A stretch of DNA of 64,000 nt, taken from assembly GCF_018130505.1 (NCBI RefSeq), contig NZ_JAFCKH010000004.1:434001-498000 (forward strand). Direction: 5' to 3'. The stretch is from Bradyrhizobium tropiciagri (GTDB taxonomy: Bacteria; Pseudomonadota; Alphaproteobacteria; Rhizobiales; Xanthobacteraceae). Shown here in pieces: positions 35,024 to 44,474 of this stretch; within the stretch, counting starts at the first letter, position 1; every line of letters starts with the position of its first letter. Below the pieces are notes generated by a model. The model had not been told where the DNA came from and made no database searches. It saw nothing but the letters and a program-made list of their open reading frames with translations. The position numbers were made by a program, and so were the translations under genes.

Positions 35024-35742
35024 TTCGCGGCGTCGCTCAGCTTGGCTTTGTCGGTTTCCGGATAGGTGGTCGTGGTCGGCTCGCCCTTGCGGTAGCGGTC
35101 GAACGCCACGGTGCGGCGCGGCGTGTAGGCCGCGGTCTCGGTGCGCGGCTGCTCGAGGTCGGACGGATTGACGACCATCGCGGCGAGGTTGCGCTGGGTG
35201 GCGCAGCCGAAATTGTCGAACTGCTTGTTCTCGTTGTAGTTGGGATTGTAGATCGACGGCCCGAGATCGGCCGGCCACAGCCCGCACGGGCCGGCGACCG
35301 CCGCCATCTTCGGATAGCTGAGACGGATGGTGGCGAGCGCGCGCGGATCGTCGCTCGGGTAGGCCCGCTTGGTGATGGCATGCGCGGGCACGCCCATCGA
35401 TGTGAGCAGGCCGCGGATCTCCTGATAGACCGCCTGCGCGGAACGTGCGTTCGGCGTGTCGACGGGAACGTCGATCGCGATCGCGCCGGTGCCTTCGCGG
35501 CGCCAGCTGCGGGCGAGACCCATCACGTCGTCGCGTTGCGTCTCGGTCAGGTTGCCGCGGCTGCGGCCGACGAACACGACGATCGACTGCTCGCCCTCGG
35601 TGATCGCGATCGGATGGCGCTGGCGGTAATTGTCCGGCGGCAGCGTGCCGGTCGTGACGTCGCCAGTCAGGTTGCAGCCGCCGAGCGCGATCGCCGCGGC
35701 GAGGAGGGCGCCGGCACCGGCCGTTCTTGTGGTGCGTGTCAT
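35020..35742 (-). CDS. cpaD: Tad pilus lipoprotein CpaD
   Basis: A 240-residue lipoprotein with lipobox LGGC (Cys near 23) and the CpaD core: RQRHPIAITEGEQSIVVFVG, GVPAHAITKRAYPSDDPRAL, CGLWPADLG and NFGCATQRNLAAMVVNPSDL. It helps fold or place the CpaC secretin at the outer membrane. Overlaps cpaE by four bases and lies 28 bases after cpaC, so it is part of the same operon. Confidence 0.9.
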   Translation of the reverse strand: MTRTTRTAGAGALLAAAIALGGCNLTGDVTTGTLPPDNYRQRHPIAITEGEQSIVVFVGRSRGNLTETQRDDVMGLARSWRREGTGAIAIDVPVDTPNARSAQAVYQEIRGLLTSMGVPAHAITKRAYPSDDPRALATIRLSYPKMAAVAGPCGLWPADLGPSIYNPNYNENKQFDNFGCATQRNLAAMVVNPSDLEQPRTETAAYTPRRTVAFDRYRKGEPTTTTYPETDKAKLSDAAK

Positions 35743-35770
35743 CGTTCGATCCCCCAGGCTGAGCGCGACG

Positions 35771-37243
35771 TCAGTCGATGATGAAGCCGAAATTGGCCGG
35801 CGTGGCCCCGACCGGTTCGGCGCGGGCGGCGATGCCGTAGATGCGATTGATGCGGCCGAGCAGCGCCGACTGGGCGTCGGAGGCCGGCGCAAACCCGTCA
35901 TCGGGACGCGACAGCTCCTTCTGCGCGACCGCGCGCACCACATAGGGCGTCACGATGACCATCAGCTCGGTCTCGTTGTTGACGAAGTCCTGGCTGCGGA
36001 ACAGCTGGCCGAGCACCGGGATCTGATCGACGCCGGGCATGCCGTTGATCGCCTGCTTGGTCTGCTGCTGGATCAGGCCGGCCATCGCGACCGAGCCGCC
36101 GGACGGAACTTCCAGCGTGGTGTCGGCGCGGCGGGTCTTGATCGAGGGGATCGTGGTGCCGCCGGCGCCGCCGGTCAGTGCGTTCTCGGTCGAGACCTCA
36201 GACACTTCCGTCATCACCTTCAGGCTGATGCGTCCTTCGGACAGCACCACCGGCGTGAAGTTGAGCGAGATGCCGAATTTCTTGAAGCTGACGGTCTGCA
36301 CGCAATTGCCGATCGTGCCGGTGCTCGAGGTCTGGCAGGTCACGCCGGTCGGGATCGGAAACTCGCCGCCCGACACGAAGGTCGCGGACTCGCCGGAGAT
36401 CGCGGTGAGATTGGGCTCGGCCAGCGTGCGCACCACGCCGGCGCTCTCCATCGCGCGCAAGGTCGCGGTCACCGACGCCTGGCCCAGCTTGTTGATCGCC
36501 GCACCGGTCAGCTGGTTGGCGACCAGCGGGCCGCTGTTCGCGGTGAACGGGTTGCTGTTGTTGAAGACCACGGCGGCGGTGCCGAAGTTCATGCTGGCGC
36601 TGAGATCGACGCCGAGCTGCTTGATGACGTCGCGCCGCACCTCGGCGACGGTGACCTTGAGCATCACCTGGTCGCGGCCGCGCACCACGATCGAGTTGAC
36701 GACCTTGTCGGCGCTGCCGACCAGCTTGGCGGCGACGTCGCCGGCCTGCTGGGCCTCGACCGGGCTCGCCACCGTACCGGTCAGCACCACGCTGTCGCCG
36801 ACGCCCTCGATGTTGACGCCCGGCAGCATCTGCTTCAGCGCCGCGCGCATGCCGTTGAGGTCGCGCTTGATCGCGATGTCGTAGGAGCCGACCTGCTGGC
36901 CGTCGGCATCGAAGAACACGACGTTGGTCTGGCCGACCGCAGCACCAATGATGTAGGCGCGCTGCGCCGAGCGGATCACGGCGTTGGCGATCTTGGGATC
37001 GGCGACGAGGACGTCCTTGGCTTCGCGCGGCAGGTCGACCACGACGGACTTGCCGACGCCGAGCGAGAGGAAGCGGGTCTTGACCGGCAGCCCGCCGGTC
37101 ACCGCGACATCGGCATTCTTGTCGGTGTCGGCGGCGATCGCCGGCGCCAGCATCGGCAGCGCCAGCAGCACGGCGACGGCCGTGAAGGGCAGGGCGCGGA
37201 CCAGCGCGGTCCGCTTCATGTATTGTTTGGCACCGGATGTCAT
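35771..37243 (-). CDS. cpaC: Tad/Flp pilus secretin CpaC/RcpA
   Basis: A 490-residue outer-membrane secretin. Signal peptide 1-38 (AIAADTDK region), N-terminal domain with VKTRFLSLGVGKSVVVDLP and BON-like EGVGDSVVLTGTVASPVEAQ, then the secretin domain with AEPNLTAISGESATFVSGGE and MVIVTPYVV near the end. The start at 37243 (MTSGAKQYMKRT) follows cpaB by 13 bases. Forms the pilus exit pore. Confidence 0.92.
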   Translation of the reverse strand: MTSGAKQYMKRTALVRALPFTAVAVLLALPMLAPAIAADTDKNADVAVTGGLPVKTRFLSLGVGKSVVVDLPREAKDVLVADPKIANAVIRSAQRAYIIGAAVGQTNVVFFDADGQQVGSYDIAIKRDLNGMRAALKQMLPGVNIEGVGDSVVLTGTVASPVEAQQAGDVAAKLVGSADKVVNSIVVRGRDQVMLKVTVAEVRRDVIKQLGVDLSASMNFGTAAVVFNNSNPFTANSGPLVANQLTGAAINKLGQASVTATLRAMESAGVVRTLAEPNLTAISGESATFVSGGEFPIPTGVTCQTSSTGTIGNCVQTVSFKKFGISLNFTPVVLSEGRISLKVMTEVSEVSTENALTGGAGGTTIPSIKTRRADTTLEVPSGGSVAMAGLIQQQTKQAINGMPGVDQIPVLGQLFRSQDFVNNETELMVIVTPYVVRAVAQKELSRPDDGFAPASDAQSALLGRINRIYGIAARAEPVGATPANFGFIID

Positions 37244-37256
37244 GTCGAAGTCCCCA

Positions 37257-38060
37257 TCACTTCTGTGTCGTCTGAGAGCTGGGCACGCCGTAGCGCACCA
37301 CCCTGATGCTCTCGCCCCGCTTCGGGGCATGGTCGCTGTTCGAGGTCTCGTCCGGCTTCTCGTTGACGTCGACGATGCTGCGCAGCGCGAGCGTGACGAC
37401 GCCGCCCTGCCGGGCGCGCGCGAGCGTCTCGGCCTGCTCGGGCTTGAGCTCGAGCGTCACGGTCTTGCCGACCAGCGAGTTGCTGCCGTCCTTCTCCTTC
37501 GGCGCCTGGTCGATCGCGAGCACGCGGACGTTGGACAGCAGGACTTCGGTGGAGACGACGTCGGCGCCAACCTTGTCGGGATTCTTCTCGCGCCTGGAGA
37601 AGATCACGTCGACGCGGTCGCCGGGCAGGATGAAGCCGCCGGCGCCGGTCTCCGGCGAAATTTCGGTGGAGATCGCGCGCATGCCGGAGGGCAGGATCGC
37701 GGCCATGAAGCCGCTGCCATTGGCCTTCACCAGCTTCTGCTCGCGGATCGGTTCGCCGACGATGAAGGGGAAGCGCGCGATCGAGCCGATCACGTCCTTC
37801 ATCGCATCGGGATTGGTGTCGTGGCGCAGGAACGCGGTGCTGGCGGTCTCGGCCGGCCAGCGCTGCCATTGCAGATCTTCTTGTTTGACCGCCTGGCCGA
37901 GGCCGATATCGGTCTTGGCCACCAGCACCTCGGCCGTCGGCAACTGGACGACCGGCGGCGCGACGGCCACCGGTTTCTGTTCGCCAATGCTCGCGAGGTA
38001 GGTGGCCGCGAGGCCTGCGACGCCGGCAATGGCGAGGACCACGATGCGTGCCGTCTTCAT
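37257..38060 (-). CDS. cpaB: Tad pilus assembly protein CpaB/RcpC
   Basis: A 267-residue inner-membrane-anchored periplasmic protein with one N-terminal span (residues 5-26), a SAF domain (TAEVLVAKTDIGLGQAVKQE) and the CpaB region FILPGDRVDVIFSRRE ... VLLSNVRVLAIDQAP. First gene of the cpaBCDE run. Upstream 275 bases contain no pilin (flp) or peptidase (cpaA) gene. Confidence 0.9.
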   Translation of the reverse strand: MKTARIVVLAIAGVAGLAATYLASIGEQKPVAVAPPVVQLPTAEVLVAKTDIGLGQAVKQEDLQWQRWPAETASTAFLRHDTNPDAMKDVIGSIARFPFIVGEPIREQKLVKANGSGFMAAILPSGMRAISTEISPETGAGGFILPGDRVDVIFSRREKNPDKVGADVVSTEVLLSNVRVLAIDQAPKEKDGSNSLVGKTVTLELKPEQAETLARARQGGVVTLALRSIVDVNEKPDETSNSDHAPKRGESIRVVRYGVPSSQTTQK

Positions 38061-38335
38061 GCGACTGACTGAATGCCCTTACACCGGGCAGTCGCGACCT
38101 TGCGGCACGACAGCCCTTCCCGTGAGCATGACTACGGCCGCAAAAGTATAAGGGAACTTGCCAGCAGACGCTGACGATTAAGGGATTGGTGGGGATGGTG
38201 AACGGCTGGTTATTCTCGCGGCCGCATCTCCGCAGAATCCCGGAGGTCGCTCAGGCGACACGCGCAACGCCATCGCGCTCGACAACGCGCGTAAGCAGAT
38301 CGCTCGTGGTTAATTTCGTCTAACGCGCGCGCAGA

Positions 38336-39532
38336 TCAGAGTGCGGCCTTCAGCGCCGCGAAGCCGCGATCGAGATCGGCTTTGAGGTCGTCGAGATTCT
38401 CGAGCCCGATATGCAGCCGCAGCGTCGGCCCGCCAGGCGCCCAGGCGGTCGCGGTGCGATACTCGCTGCAGTCGAACGGGATTGCGAGGCTCTCGAAGCC
38501 GCCCCAGGAAAAGCCCATGCCGAACAGCGTGAGCGTATTGAGCATCGTATCGACGGCGCTCTGCGGCGCGGGCTTCAGCACGATGCTGAACAGGCCGGAG
38601 GCGCCGGTGAAGTCGCGCTTCCAGATCGCGTGGCCCGGATCGGTCTCGAGGCCAGGGTGCAGCACGCGCGCGACCTCGGGCCGCGCTGCGAGCCAGCGCG
38701 CCATTTCGAGACCGGAGTGGTGATGCTGCGCAAGCCGCACCGACAGGGTGCGTACGCCGCGCAGCGCGAGATAGACATCGTCGGGTCCGGCGCAGACGCC
38801 GAGCAGGCGGATCGCCTCGCTGACCAGCGGCCAGGCCTTGGCATTCGCCGAGATGGTGCCGAACATGATATCGGAATGGCCGCCGATATATTTGGTGCCG
38901 GCCTGCATGCTGATGTCGACGCCTTGCTCCAGCGAACGGTGATACAGTGGCGTCGCCCAGGTGTTGTCGTCGATCACGAGTGCGCCGTGGGCATGCGCCG
39001 CGTCCGCGATCGCGCGGATGTCGGGCATTTCGAACGATTGCGAGCCCGGCGCCTCGACCAGCACCGCGCGGGTGTTCGGCTTGAACAGCGCCGCGATGCC
39101 GCCGCCGATCATGGGATCGAAATAGCTGGTCTCGACGCCGAGGCGCTGGAGCATGCCGTTGCAGAAATTGCGCGTCGGCCGGTAGGCGTTGTCGCAGACC
39201 AGCAGATGGTCGCCGGCCTTCAGCACCGCGAGCAGCGTGGTCGAGATCGCGGCAAGCCCTGACGGGGCGAGGCCGACGCCGGCGCATTGCGGCCCCTCCA
39301 GCGCCATCAGCACGTCCTGCAGCGCCCGCGTGGTCGGGGTGCCATGCCGGCCATAGGTAAAGTCGGCGCGGTGGGCATGCAGGTCCTCCGCGGTCGGGTA
39401 GAGCACGGTCGAGCCGTGGAATACCGGCGGATTGACAAAACCCTTCTGCGCCTTGGTGTCGCGCCCGGTCGTGACGAGGCGAGTTGCTGGATGTTGCGGG
39501 TGGGTGGGGGCGGAGCCGTCGGAGGAGGTCAT
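38336..39532 (-). CDS. metC: Cystathionine beta-lyase (Cys/Met metabolism PLP enzyme)
   Basis: A 398-residue type I PLP enzyme. Motifs: FTYGRHGTPTTRALQDVLMALEG near residue 58, GLAPSGLAAISTTLLAVLKAGD, DDNTWATPLYHRSLEQGVDI and the PLP lysine in QAGTKYIGGHSD (Lys near 214). These features fit MetC, which cleaves cystathionine to homocysteine, pyruvate and ammonia; a related lyase is possible. A candidate sigma-70 promoter lies at 39600-39629 on this strand. Confidence 0.85.
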   Translation of the reverse strand: MTSSDGSAPTHPQHPATRLVTTGRDTKAQKGFVNPPVFHGSTVLYPTAEDLHAHRADFTYGRHGTPTTRALQDVLMALEGPQCAGVGLAPSGLAAISTTLLAVLKAGDHLLVCDNAYRPTRNFCNGMLQRLGVETSYFDPMIGGGIAALFKPNTRAVLVEAPGSQSFEMPDIRAIADAAHAHGALVIDDNTWATPLYHRSLEQGVDISMQAGTKYIGGHSDIMFGTISANAKAWPLVSEAIRLLGVCAGPDDVYLALRGVRTLSVRLAQHHHSGLEMARWLAARPEVARVLHPGLETDPGHAIWKRDFTGASGLFSIVLKPAPQSAVDTMLNTLTLFGMGFSWGGFESLAIPFDCSEYRTATAWAPGGPTLRLHIGLENLDDLKADLDRGFAALKAAL

Positions 39533-39854
39533 GAGGTCGTCGCCATTAGACTTTTTGCCACAGCCGTCACGCGTCGGGAGGATCGCGGCCGGGAGCTGTT
39601 ACTAACAGGACGCGGAAGAGCCGCGTCAACCCCTTGACCCGGCTCGCCAGTCGCTATGTGATGCGCCGCAACTACCAGTCGCCGCACGTTGAGGGGCTTG
39701 CCGCGACCTGCGATCCGTTGCCTGGCCGCCGTGCACGTCCAAATTGCCCGCCGGATCAGTCCTATCTGCCGCAGGGGATCCATTGGGCTGGCCCGTGAAC
39801 GCGAGGCGATCGCACGCAAACGTCCACCACCGGACGACCCTGAAAGGCCCGCCC
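39533..39854. other. Divergent control region, metC and aap operon
   Basis: 322 bases between two divergent starts. It contains the candidate metC promoter; no clear sigma-54 (GG-N10-GC) promoter was recognised on the aap side. Confidence 0.4.
39600..39629 (-). promoter_or_regulatory. Candidate sigma-70 promoter for metC
   Basis: On the minus strand TTGACG (39629-39624) and TTAGTA (39605-39600) are separated by 18 bases, with the metC ATG 68 bases beyond. The match is moderate; nothing resembling a SAM-II riboswitch was seen in the leader. Confidence 0.35.
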
Positions 39855-40871
39855 ATGAAACGCGTTTCCCTGGTTTTCACACTTGCCGCTGTCGCTGCCC
39901 TGTCGGCTCAGGCCGCCTCGGCGCAAACCCTCAAGACGGTCAAGGAGCGGGGCCAGCTGTCCTGCGGCGTCAGCGGAGGCCTGCCGGGCTTCTCGACGCC
40001 GGATGACAAGGGCAACTGGACCGGGATCGACGTCGATCTCTGCCGCGGCATCGCAGCCGCGATCTTCGACGATCCGACCAAGGTCAAGTTCGTGCCGCTG
40101 TCGGCCAAGGACCGCTTCACCGCACTGCAGTCCGGCGAGATCGACGTGCTGTCGCGCAACACCACCTGGACGCTGTCGCGCGACACCTCGCTCGGCGCCA
40201 ACTTCACCGGCGTGACCTATTACGACGGGCAGGGGTTCCTGGTGAAGAAGTCGCTGAAGGTGAACTCGGCGCTGGAACTGAACAGCGCCTCGGTCTGCGT
40301 GCAGACCGGCACCACCACCGAGCAGAACCTCGCCGACTACTTCAAGGGCAACAACATGAAGTATGAGGTGATCGCGTTCGCCGGCGCCGACGAGACCGTG
40401 AAGGCCTACGAGACCGGCCGCTGCGACGTGTTCACCTCAGACGTCTCCCAGCTCTACGCCCAGCGCCTCAAGCTCGCCAACCCCGCCGACCATGTCGTGC
40501 TGCCCGAGGTGATCTCCAAGGAGCCGCTCGGCCCGATGGTCCGCCACGGCGACGACCAGTGGTTCGACATCGTCAAATGGGTGCTGTTCGCCCAGATCAA
40601 TGCCGAGGAGCTCGGCGTCAACCAGAAGAACGTCGACGAGATGGCGAAATCCGACAAGCCGGACCTGAAGCGCGCTTTCGGCACCGACGGCAATCTCGGT
40701 GAGCAGCTCGGCCTGACCAGGGACTGGTTCTCGCGGATCATCAAGGCGGTCGGCAATTACGGCGAGATGTATGACCGCAATGTCGGCGCCGGTTCGAAAC
40801 TGCAGATCGCGCGTGGCCTCAACAATCTCTGGAGCAAGGGCGGAATCCAGTACGCGCCGCCGATCCGCTGA
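39855..40871 (+). CDS. aapJ: General L-amino-acid ABC transporter binding protein AapJ
   Basis: A 338-residue periplasmic binding protein with signal peptide 1-23 (cleavage ASA/QTL). TLKTVKERGQLSCGVSGGLP, WTGIDVDLCRGIAAAIFDD and LSRNTTWTLSRDTSLGANF are characteristic of AapJ, which binds a broad range of L-amino acids. First gene of aapJQMP; the permease gene follows after 23 bases. Confidence 0.93.
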   Translation: MKRVSLVFTLAAVAALSAQAASAQTLKTVKERGQLSCGVSGGLPGFSTPDDKGNWTGIDVDLCRGIAAAIFDDPTKVKFVPLSAKDRFTALQSGEIDVLSRNTTWTLSRDTSLGANFTGVTYYDGQGFLVKKSLKVNSALELNSASVCVQTGTTTEQNLADYFKGNNMKYEVIAFAGADETVKAYETGRCDVFTSDVSQLYAQRLKLANPADHVVLPEVISKEPLGPMVRHGDDQWFDIVKWVLFAQINAEELGVNQKNVDEMAKSDKPDLKRAFGTDGNLGEQLGLTRDWFSRIIKAVGNYGEMYDRNVGAGSKLQIARGLNNLWSKGGIQYAPPIR

Positions 40872-40894
40872 TCGACGACGAGGCGACTGCGGCG

Positions 40895-42100
40895 ATGACG
40901 CCAGAGCCCCGAAAACCACCGCCGCAACTCATCTTCCGCCTGAAGCGGACGCTCGGCGGCAAGTCCGGCTGGACCGGACTTGCCGTGCAGATCGTGTTTG
41001 CCGCGGTGCTGGCCTGGGTCGCCTATGAGATCGTGGCCAATGCCCGCGCCAATCTGGAGACGCAGCGGATCGCCTCCGGATTCGGCTTCCTGAAGAACAC
41101 CGCGGGCTTCGACGTCAGCCTGAACCTGATCCCGTATTCGGGATCGGACAGTTACACGCGCGTGTTCCTGGTCGGCCTCCTGAACACGCTGCTGGTCGCG
41201 GTGATCGGCATCGTGCTCGCCACCATCATCGGCTTCGTGCTGGCGCTTTGCCGGCTGTCGCCGAACTGGCTGCTGGCGCGGATCGGCGAGATCTATGTCG
41301 AGACCGTGCGCAATCTGCCGCTGCTGTTCCAGCTGTTGTTCTGGTACCTCGCGGTGCTGGCGGCGCTGCCGGGGCCGCGCCAGAGCATCACGCTGTTCAA
41401 CGCGTTCTTCCTGTCCAACCGCGGCCTGGTGATCCCGAAACCGATCGGCGAGGCGGGGCTCGATCCTTTCCTGGCCGCGATCGCCATCGGCATCGTCGGC
41501 GCGCTGGTGCTGCGCAGCTATGCCCGCCGGGCGCTGTTCCAGCGCGGGCAGGCGATCCGGATCTGGCCCTATGTGCTGGGCCTCGTCATCGGCTTGCCGC
41601 TGGCCACGATGCTGGTGTTCGGATTGCCGCTGACCTTCGAGATGCCGCAGCTGAAGGGCTTCAATTTCGCCGGCGGCGCGCGCGTCATTCCGGAACTGGT
41701 CGCGCTGCTGGTGGCGCTGTCGACCTATACCGCGGCCTTCATCGCCGAGATCGTGCGTGCCGGCATCCTGTCGGTCCACAAGGGCCAGATGGAAGCCGGC
41801 TCCTCGCTCGGCCTGTCGCGAGGCGCCACCTTGCGGCTGATCGTGGTGCCGCAGGCGATGCGCGTGATCGTACCGCCGCTGACCAACCAGTATCTCAATT
41901 TGACCAAGAACTCGTCGCTGGCGGTCGCGATCGGATATCCCGATCTGGTCTCGGTGTTCGCCGGCACCACGCTGAGCCAGACCGGGCAGGCGATCGAGAT
42001 CATCGCCATCACGATGGGCGTCTATCTGATGATCTCGCTGGTCACCAGCGCGATCATGAGCGTCTATGGCTGGCGCATCAACCGGAGCCTGGGGGCATGA
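40895..42100 (+). CDS. aapQ: Amino-acid ABC transporter permease AapQ
   Basis: A 401-residue inner-membrane permease with an N-terminal span (about 33-50), a long loop and a BPD-type core: YTRVFLVGLLNTLLVAVIGI, ETVRNLPLLFQLLFWY and the EAA loop (QMEAGSSLGLSRGATLRLIV). It pairs with AapM. The stop overlaps the aapM start (ATGA). Confidence 0.93.
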   Translation: MTPEPRKPPPQLIFRLKRTLGGKSGWTGLAVQIVFAAVLAWVAYEIVANARANLETQRIASGFGFLKNTAGFDVSLNLIPYSGSDSYTRVFLVGLLNTLLVAVIGIVLATIIGFVLALCRLSPNWLLARIGEIYVETVRNLPLLFQLLFWYLAVLAALPGPRQSITLFNAFFLSNRGLVIPKPIGEAGLDPFLAAIAIGIVGALVLRSYARRALFQRGQAIRIWPYVLGLVIGLPLATMLVFGLPLTFEMPQLKGFNFAGGARVIPELVALLVALSTYTAAFIAEIVRAGILSVHKGQMEAGSSLGLSRGATLRLIVVPQAMRVIVPPLTNQYLNLTKNSSLAVAIGYPDLVSVFAGTTLSQTGQAIEIIAITMGVYLMISLVTSAIMSVYGWRINRSLGA

Positions 42101-43620
42101 CGGATATCACCGCGTCGTCCTTCGTCCGGCAGGACCTCGTGCCCGAACGTCCGGCTCCGGTGAAGACCACCGGCCTGATCGGCTTCCTGCGCACGCGGCT
42201 GTTCAATTCGCCGACCAACATCCTGCTCACCGTGCTGGGCCTGCTGCTGCTCTGGTACACCATCATCCCGGCGCTGAAATTCCTGCTGGTCGATGCGGTC
42301 TGGAGCGGTAAGGACCGCAACGCGTGCCTGGCGGAGACTGTCGGGCACCAGGTCGGCGCCTGCTGGCCCTACATCCAGGCCAAGCTGACGCAGCTGATCT
42401 ACGGCTTCTATCCGGAAGCCGAGCGCTGGCGCGTCAATTTGACCTTCATCCTCGCGGTCGTGCTCCTGCTGCCGCTGCTGATCCCGCGCCTGCCGGCCAA
42501 GGGCGTCAATGCGAGCCTGTTCTTCTTCGCCTTTCCGGTGGTCGCATTCTTCCTGCTGCGCGGCGGCGGGCTCGCTGGTTTCGGCGTCAGCTGGGCCGCG
42601 AGTCTGTTGCAGCTGTTCGACGACAGCATCGTCAATGCCGGGACCGTGCTGGTCAATCTCAGCCAGAATTCCGTGATCGCTGGTCCTTTGCTTTGGGGGA
42701 TCGGCAAGCTCATTGTCTTGATCGGCGGCCTGATCGGCTGGGTGATCTTCCCGCTGGCCTGGCTGCGCGAGCAGCTGCAGATGTCGAACCAGCCGTTGTG
42801 GTTCGACTTCCTGCTAACCACGGTGATCGTCTCGCTGATCCTGTTCTTCCTCGGCGGCGGCCTGCGCACCGGGCATCGCGCGCTGCTCGCTAGCCTTGCG
42901 ACCTTTGCCGGCATCGCCGCCGTGATCAAGCTGATGGGACTCGACCGCGGCGGGTTGCAGATCGTGGACACGCGGCTGTGGGGCGGCCTCCTGGTGACGC
43001 TGGTGGTCTCGGTCACCGGCATCGTCACCTCGATGCCGATCGGCATCGCGCTGGCGCTCGGCCGCCGCTCGACCATTCCGCTGATCCGGATCTTCTCGAT
43101 CGCGTTCATCGAGTTCTGGCGCGGCGTGCCGCTGATCACGGTGCTGTTCTTCGCGACCTACATGCTGCCGCTGTTCCTGCCCGGCAATTTCAACGTCGAC
43201 GGCCTGGTCCGCGCGCTGATCGGCATCGCGCTGTTCGCCGGTGCCTATCAGGCCGAGGTGGTGCGCGGCGGCCTTGCCGCGATCCCGCGCGGGCAGGGCG
43301 AGGCGGCGAGCGCGCTCGGCCTGTCCTGGTGGAAGACGACGTCGCTGATCGTGATGCCGCAGGCGCTCCGGCACGTGATCCCGGGCCTCGTCAACAGCTT
43401 CATCGCGCTGTTCAAGGATACGTCTTTGGTCTCGATCGTGGCGCTGTTCGACCTGCTCGGGTCACTGCACGCGACGTTCTCCGATCCGACCTGGTCGACC
43501 CCGACCACCGCGTTCACTGGATTCGCCTTTGCCGGGATGATCTACTTCGTGTTCTGCTTTGGCATGTCGCGCTATTCGCTGTTCGTCGAAAACCGGCTCA
43601 ACGCCCACCGCCGCAACTGA
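42097..43620 (+). CDS. aapM: Amino-acid ABC transporter permease AapM
   Basis: A 507-residue permease, longer than AapQ because of extra N-terminal membrane segments (about residues 45-230). The conserved transport core is near the end: [43 protein letters not shown] loop [20 protein letters not shown]. Forms the heterodimeric pore with AapQ. Confidence 0.93.
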   Translation: MTDITASSFVRQDLVPERPAPVKTTGLIGFLRTRLFNSPTNILLTVLGLLLLWYTIIPALKFLLVDAVWSGKDRNACLAETVGHQVGACWPYIQAKLTQLIYGFYPEAERWRVNLTFILAVVLLLPLLIPRLPAKGVNASLFFFAFPVVAFFLLRGGGLAGFGVSWAASLLQLFDDSIVNAGTVLVNLSQNSVIAGPLLWGIGKLIVLIGGLIGWVIFPLAWLREQLQMSNQPLWFDFLLTTVIVSLILFFLGGGLRTGHRALLASLATFAGIAAVIKLMGLDRGGLQIVDTRLWGGLLVTLVVSVTGIVTSMPIGIALALGRRSTIPLIRIFSIAFIEFWRGVPLITVLFFATYMLPLFLPGNFNVDGLVRALIGIALFAGAYQAEVVRGGLAAIPRGQGEAASALGLSWWKTTSLIVMPQALRHVIPGLVNSFIALFKDTSLVSIVALFDLLGSLHATFSDPTWSTPTTAFTGFAFAGMIYFVFCFGMSRYSLFVENRLNAHRRN

Positions 43621-43631
43621 ACAAGGTCACC

Positions 43632-44372
43632 ATGTCCACAGATCCGATCGTCAAGATTTCCGGTCTCAACAAATGGTACGGCGACTTCCACGTGCTGCGC
43701 GATATCAACCTCGAGGTCGGCCGCGGTGAGCGCATCGTGATCTGCGGTCCCTCGGGCTCGGGCAAGTCGACGCTGATCCGCTGCATCAACGCGCTGGAGG
43801 AGTTCCAGGAGGGCGAGATCGTGGTCGACGGCATCGAGCTCGGCCCGAACCTGCGCCGCGTCGACGAGGTGCGCCGCGAAGTCGGCATGGTGTTCCAGAG
43901 TTTCAATTTGTTTCCGCATCTCACCGTGCTCGACAATTGCACGCTGGCGCCGATCTGGGTGCGCAACATCCCCAAGAAGGATGCCGAGGCGACCGCGATG
44001 AAATTCCTCGAGCGGGTCAAGATTCCGCATCAGGCCAGCAAGTTTCCCGGCCAGATGTCGGGCGGCCAGCAGCAGCGCGTCGCGATCGCCCGCGCGCTGA
44101 CCATGAACCCGAAGGTGATGCTGTTCGACGAGCCGACCTCGGCGCTCGACCCGGAAATGGTCAAGGAGGTGCTCGACACCATGGTCGATCTCGCCCGGGA
44201 AGGCATGACCATGCTGGTGGTGACCCACGAAATGGGCTTTGCCCGCGAGGTCGCCAACCGCGTCGTGTTCATGGACGCCGGCCAGATCATCGAGTCGAAC
44301 ACGCCGCAGGAATTTTTTGCGAACCCGCAGCACGCAAGGTCGAAGCTGTTCCTCAGCCAGATCTTGAGGTGA
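43632..44372 (+). CDS. aapP: Amino-acid ABC transporter ATPase AapP
   Basis: A 246-residue ATPase with Walker [11 protein letters not shown]-loop [12 protein letters not shown], signature [15 protein letters not shown], Walker [13 protein letters not shown] and switch His in VVTHEMGFA. Drives AapQM; last gene of the operon, AAGGTCACC just upstream of the start. A type-C palindrome follows within 10 bases. Confidence 0.94.
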   Translation: MSTDPIVKISGLNKWYGDFHVLRDINLEVGRGERIVICGPSGSGKSTLIRCINALEEFQEGEIVVDGIELGPNLRRVDEVRREVGMVFQSFNLFPHLTVLDNCTLAPIWVRNIPKKDAEATAMKFLERVKIPHQASKFPGQMSGGQQQRVAIARALTMNPKVMLFDEPTSALDPEMVKEVLDTMVDLAREGMTMLVVTHEMGFAREVANRVVFMDAGQIIESNTPQEFFANPQHARSKLFLSQILR

Positions 44373-44381
44373 TGTCGTAGA

Positions 44382-44462
44382 GTGGGCAAAGGAGCGAAAG
44401 CGACGTGCCCACCATTCTCGGCGTGCTCGTGAAGGTGGGCACGCTTCGCTTTGCCCACCCTA
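44382..44462. repeat. Palindromic intergenic repeat (type C)
   Basis: The left arm (AGTGGGCAAAGGAGCGAAAG through CGTGCCCACCATTC) is inversely repeated, with small differences, by GAAGGTGGGCACGCTTCGCT through TTGCCCACCCTA. It lies between the convergent aapP and cysK-like genes and could end transcription from both. A related half is near 4685-4721. Confidence 0.75.
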
Positions 44463-44474
44463 CGGATTCGCGGC

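Noticed and set aside
39533-39620. Possible SAM-II riboswitch before metC
   Set aside because: The conserved SAM-II core and its pseudoknot partners are not present in the minus-strand leader.
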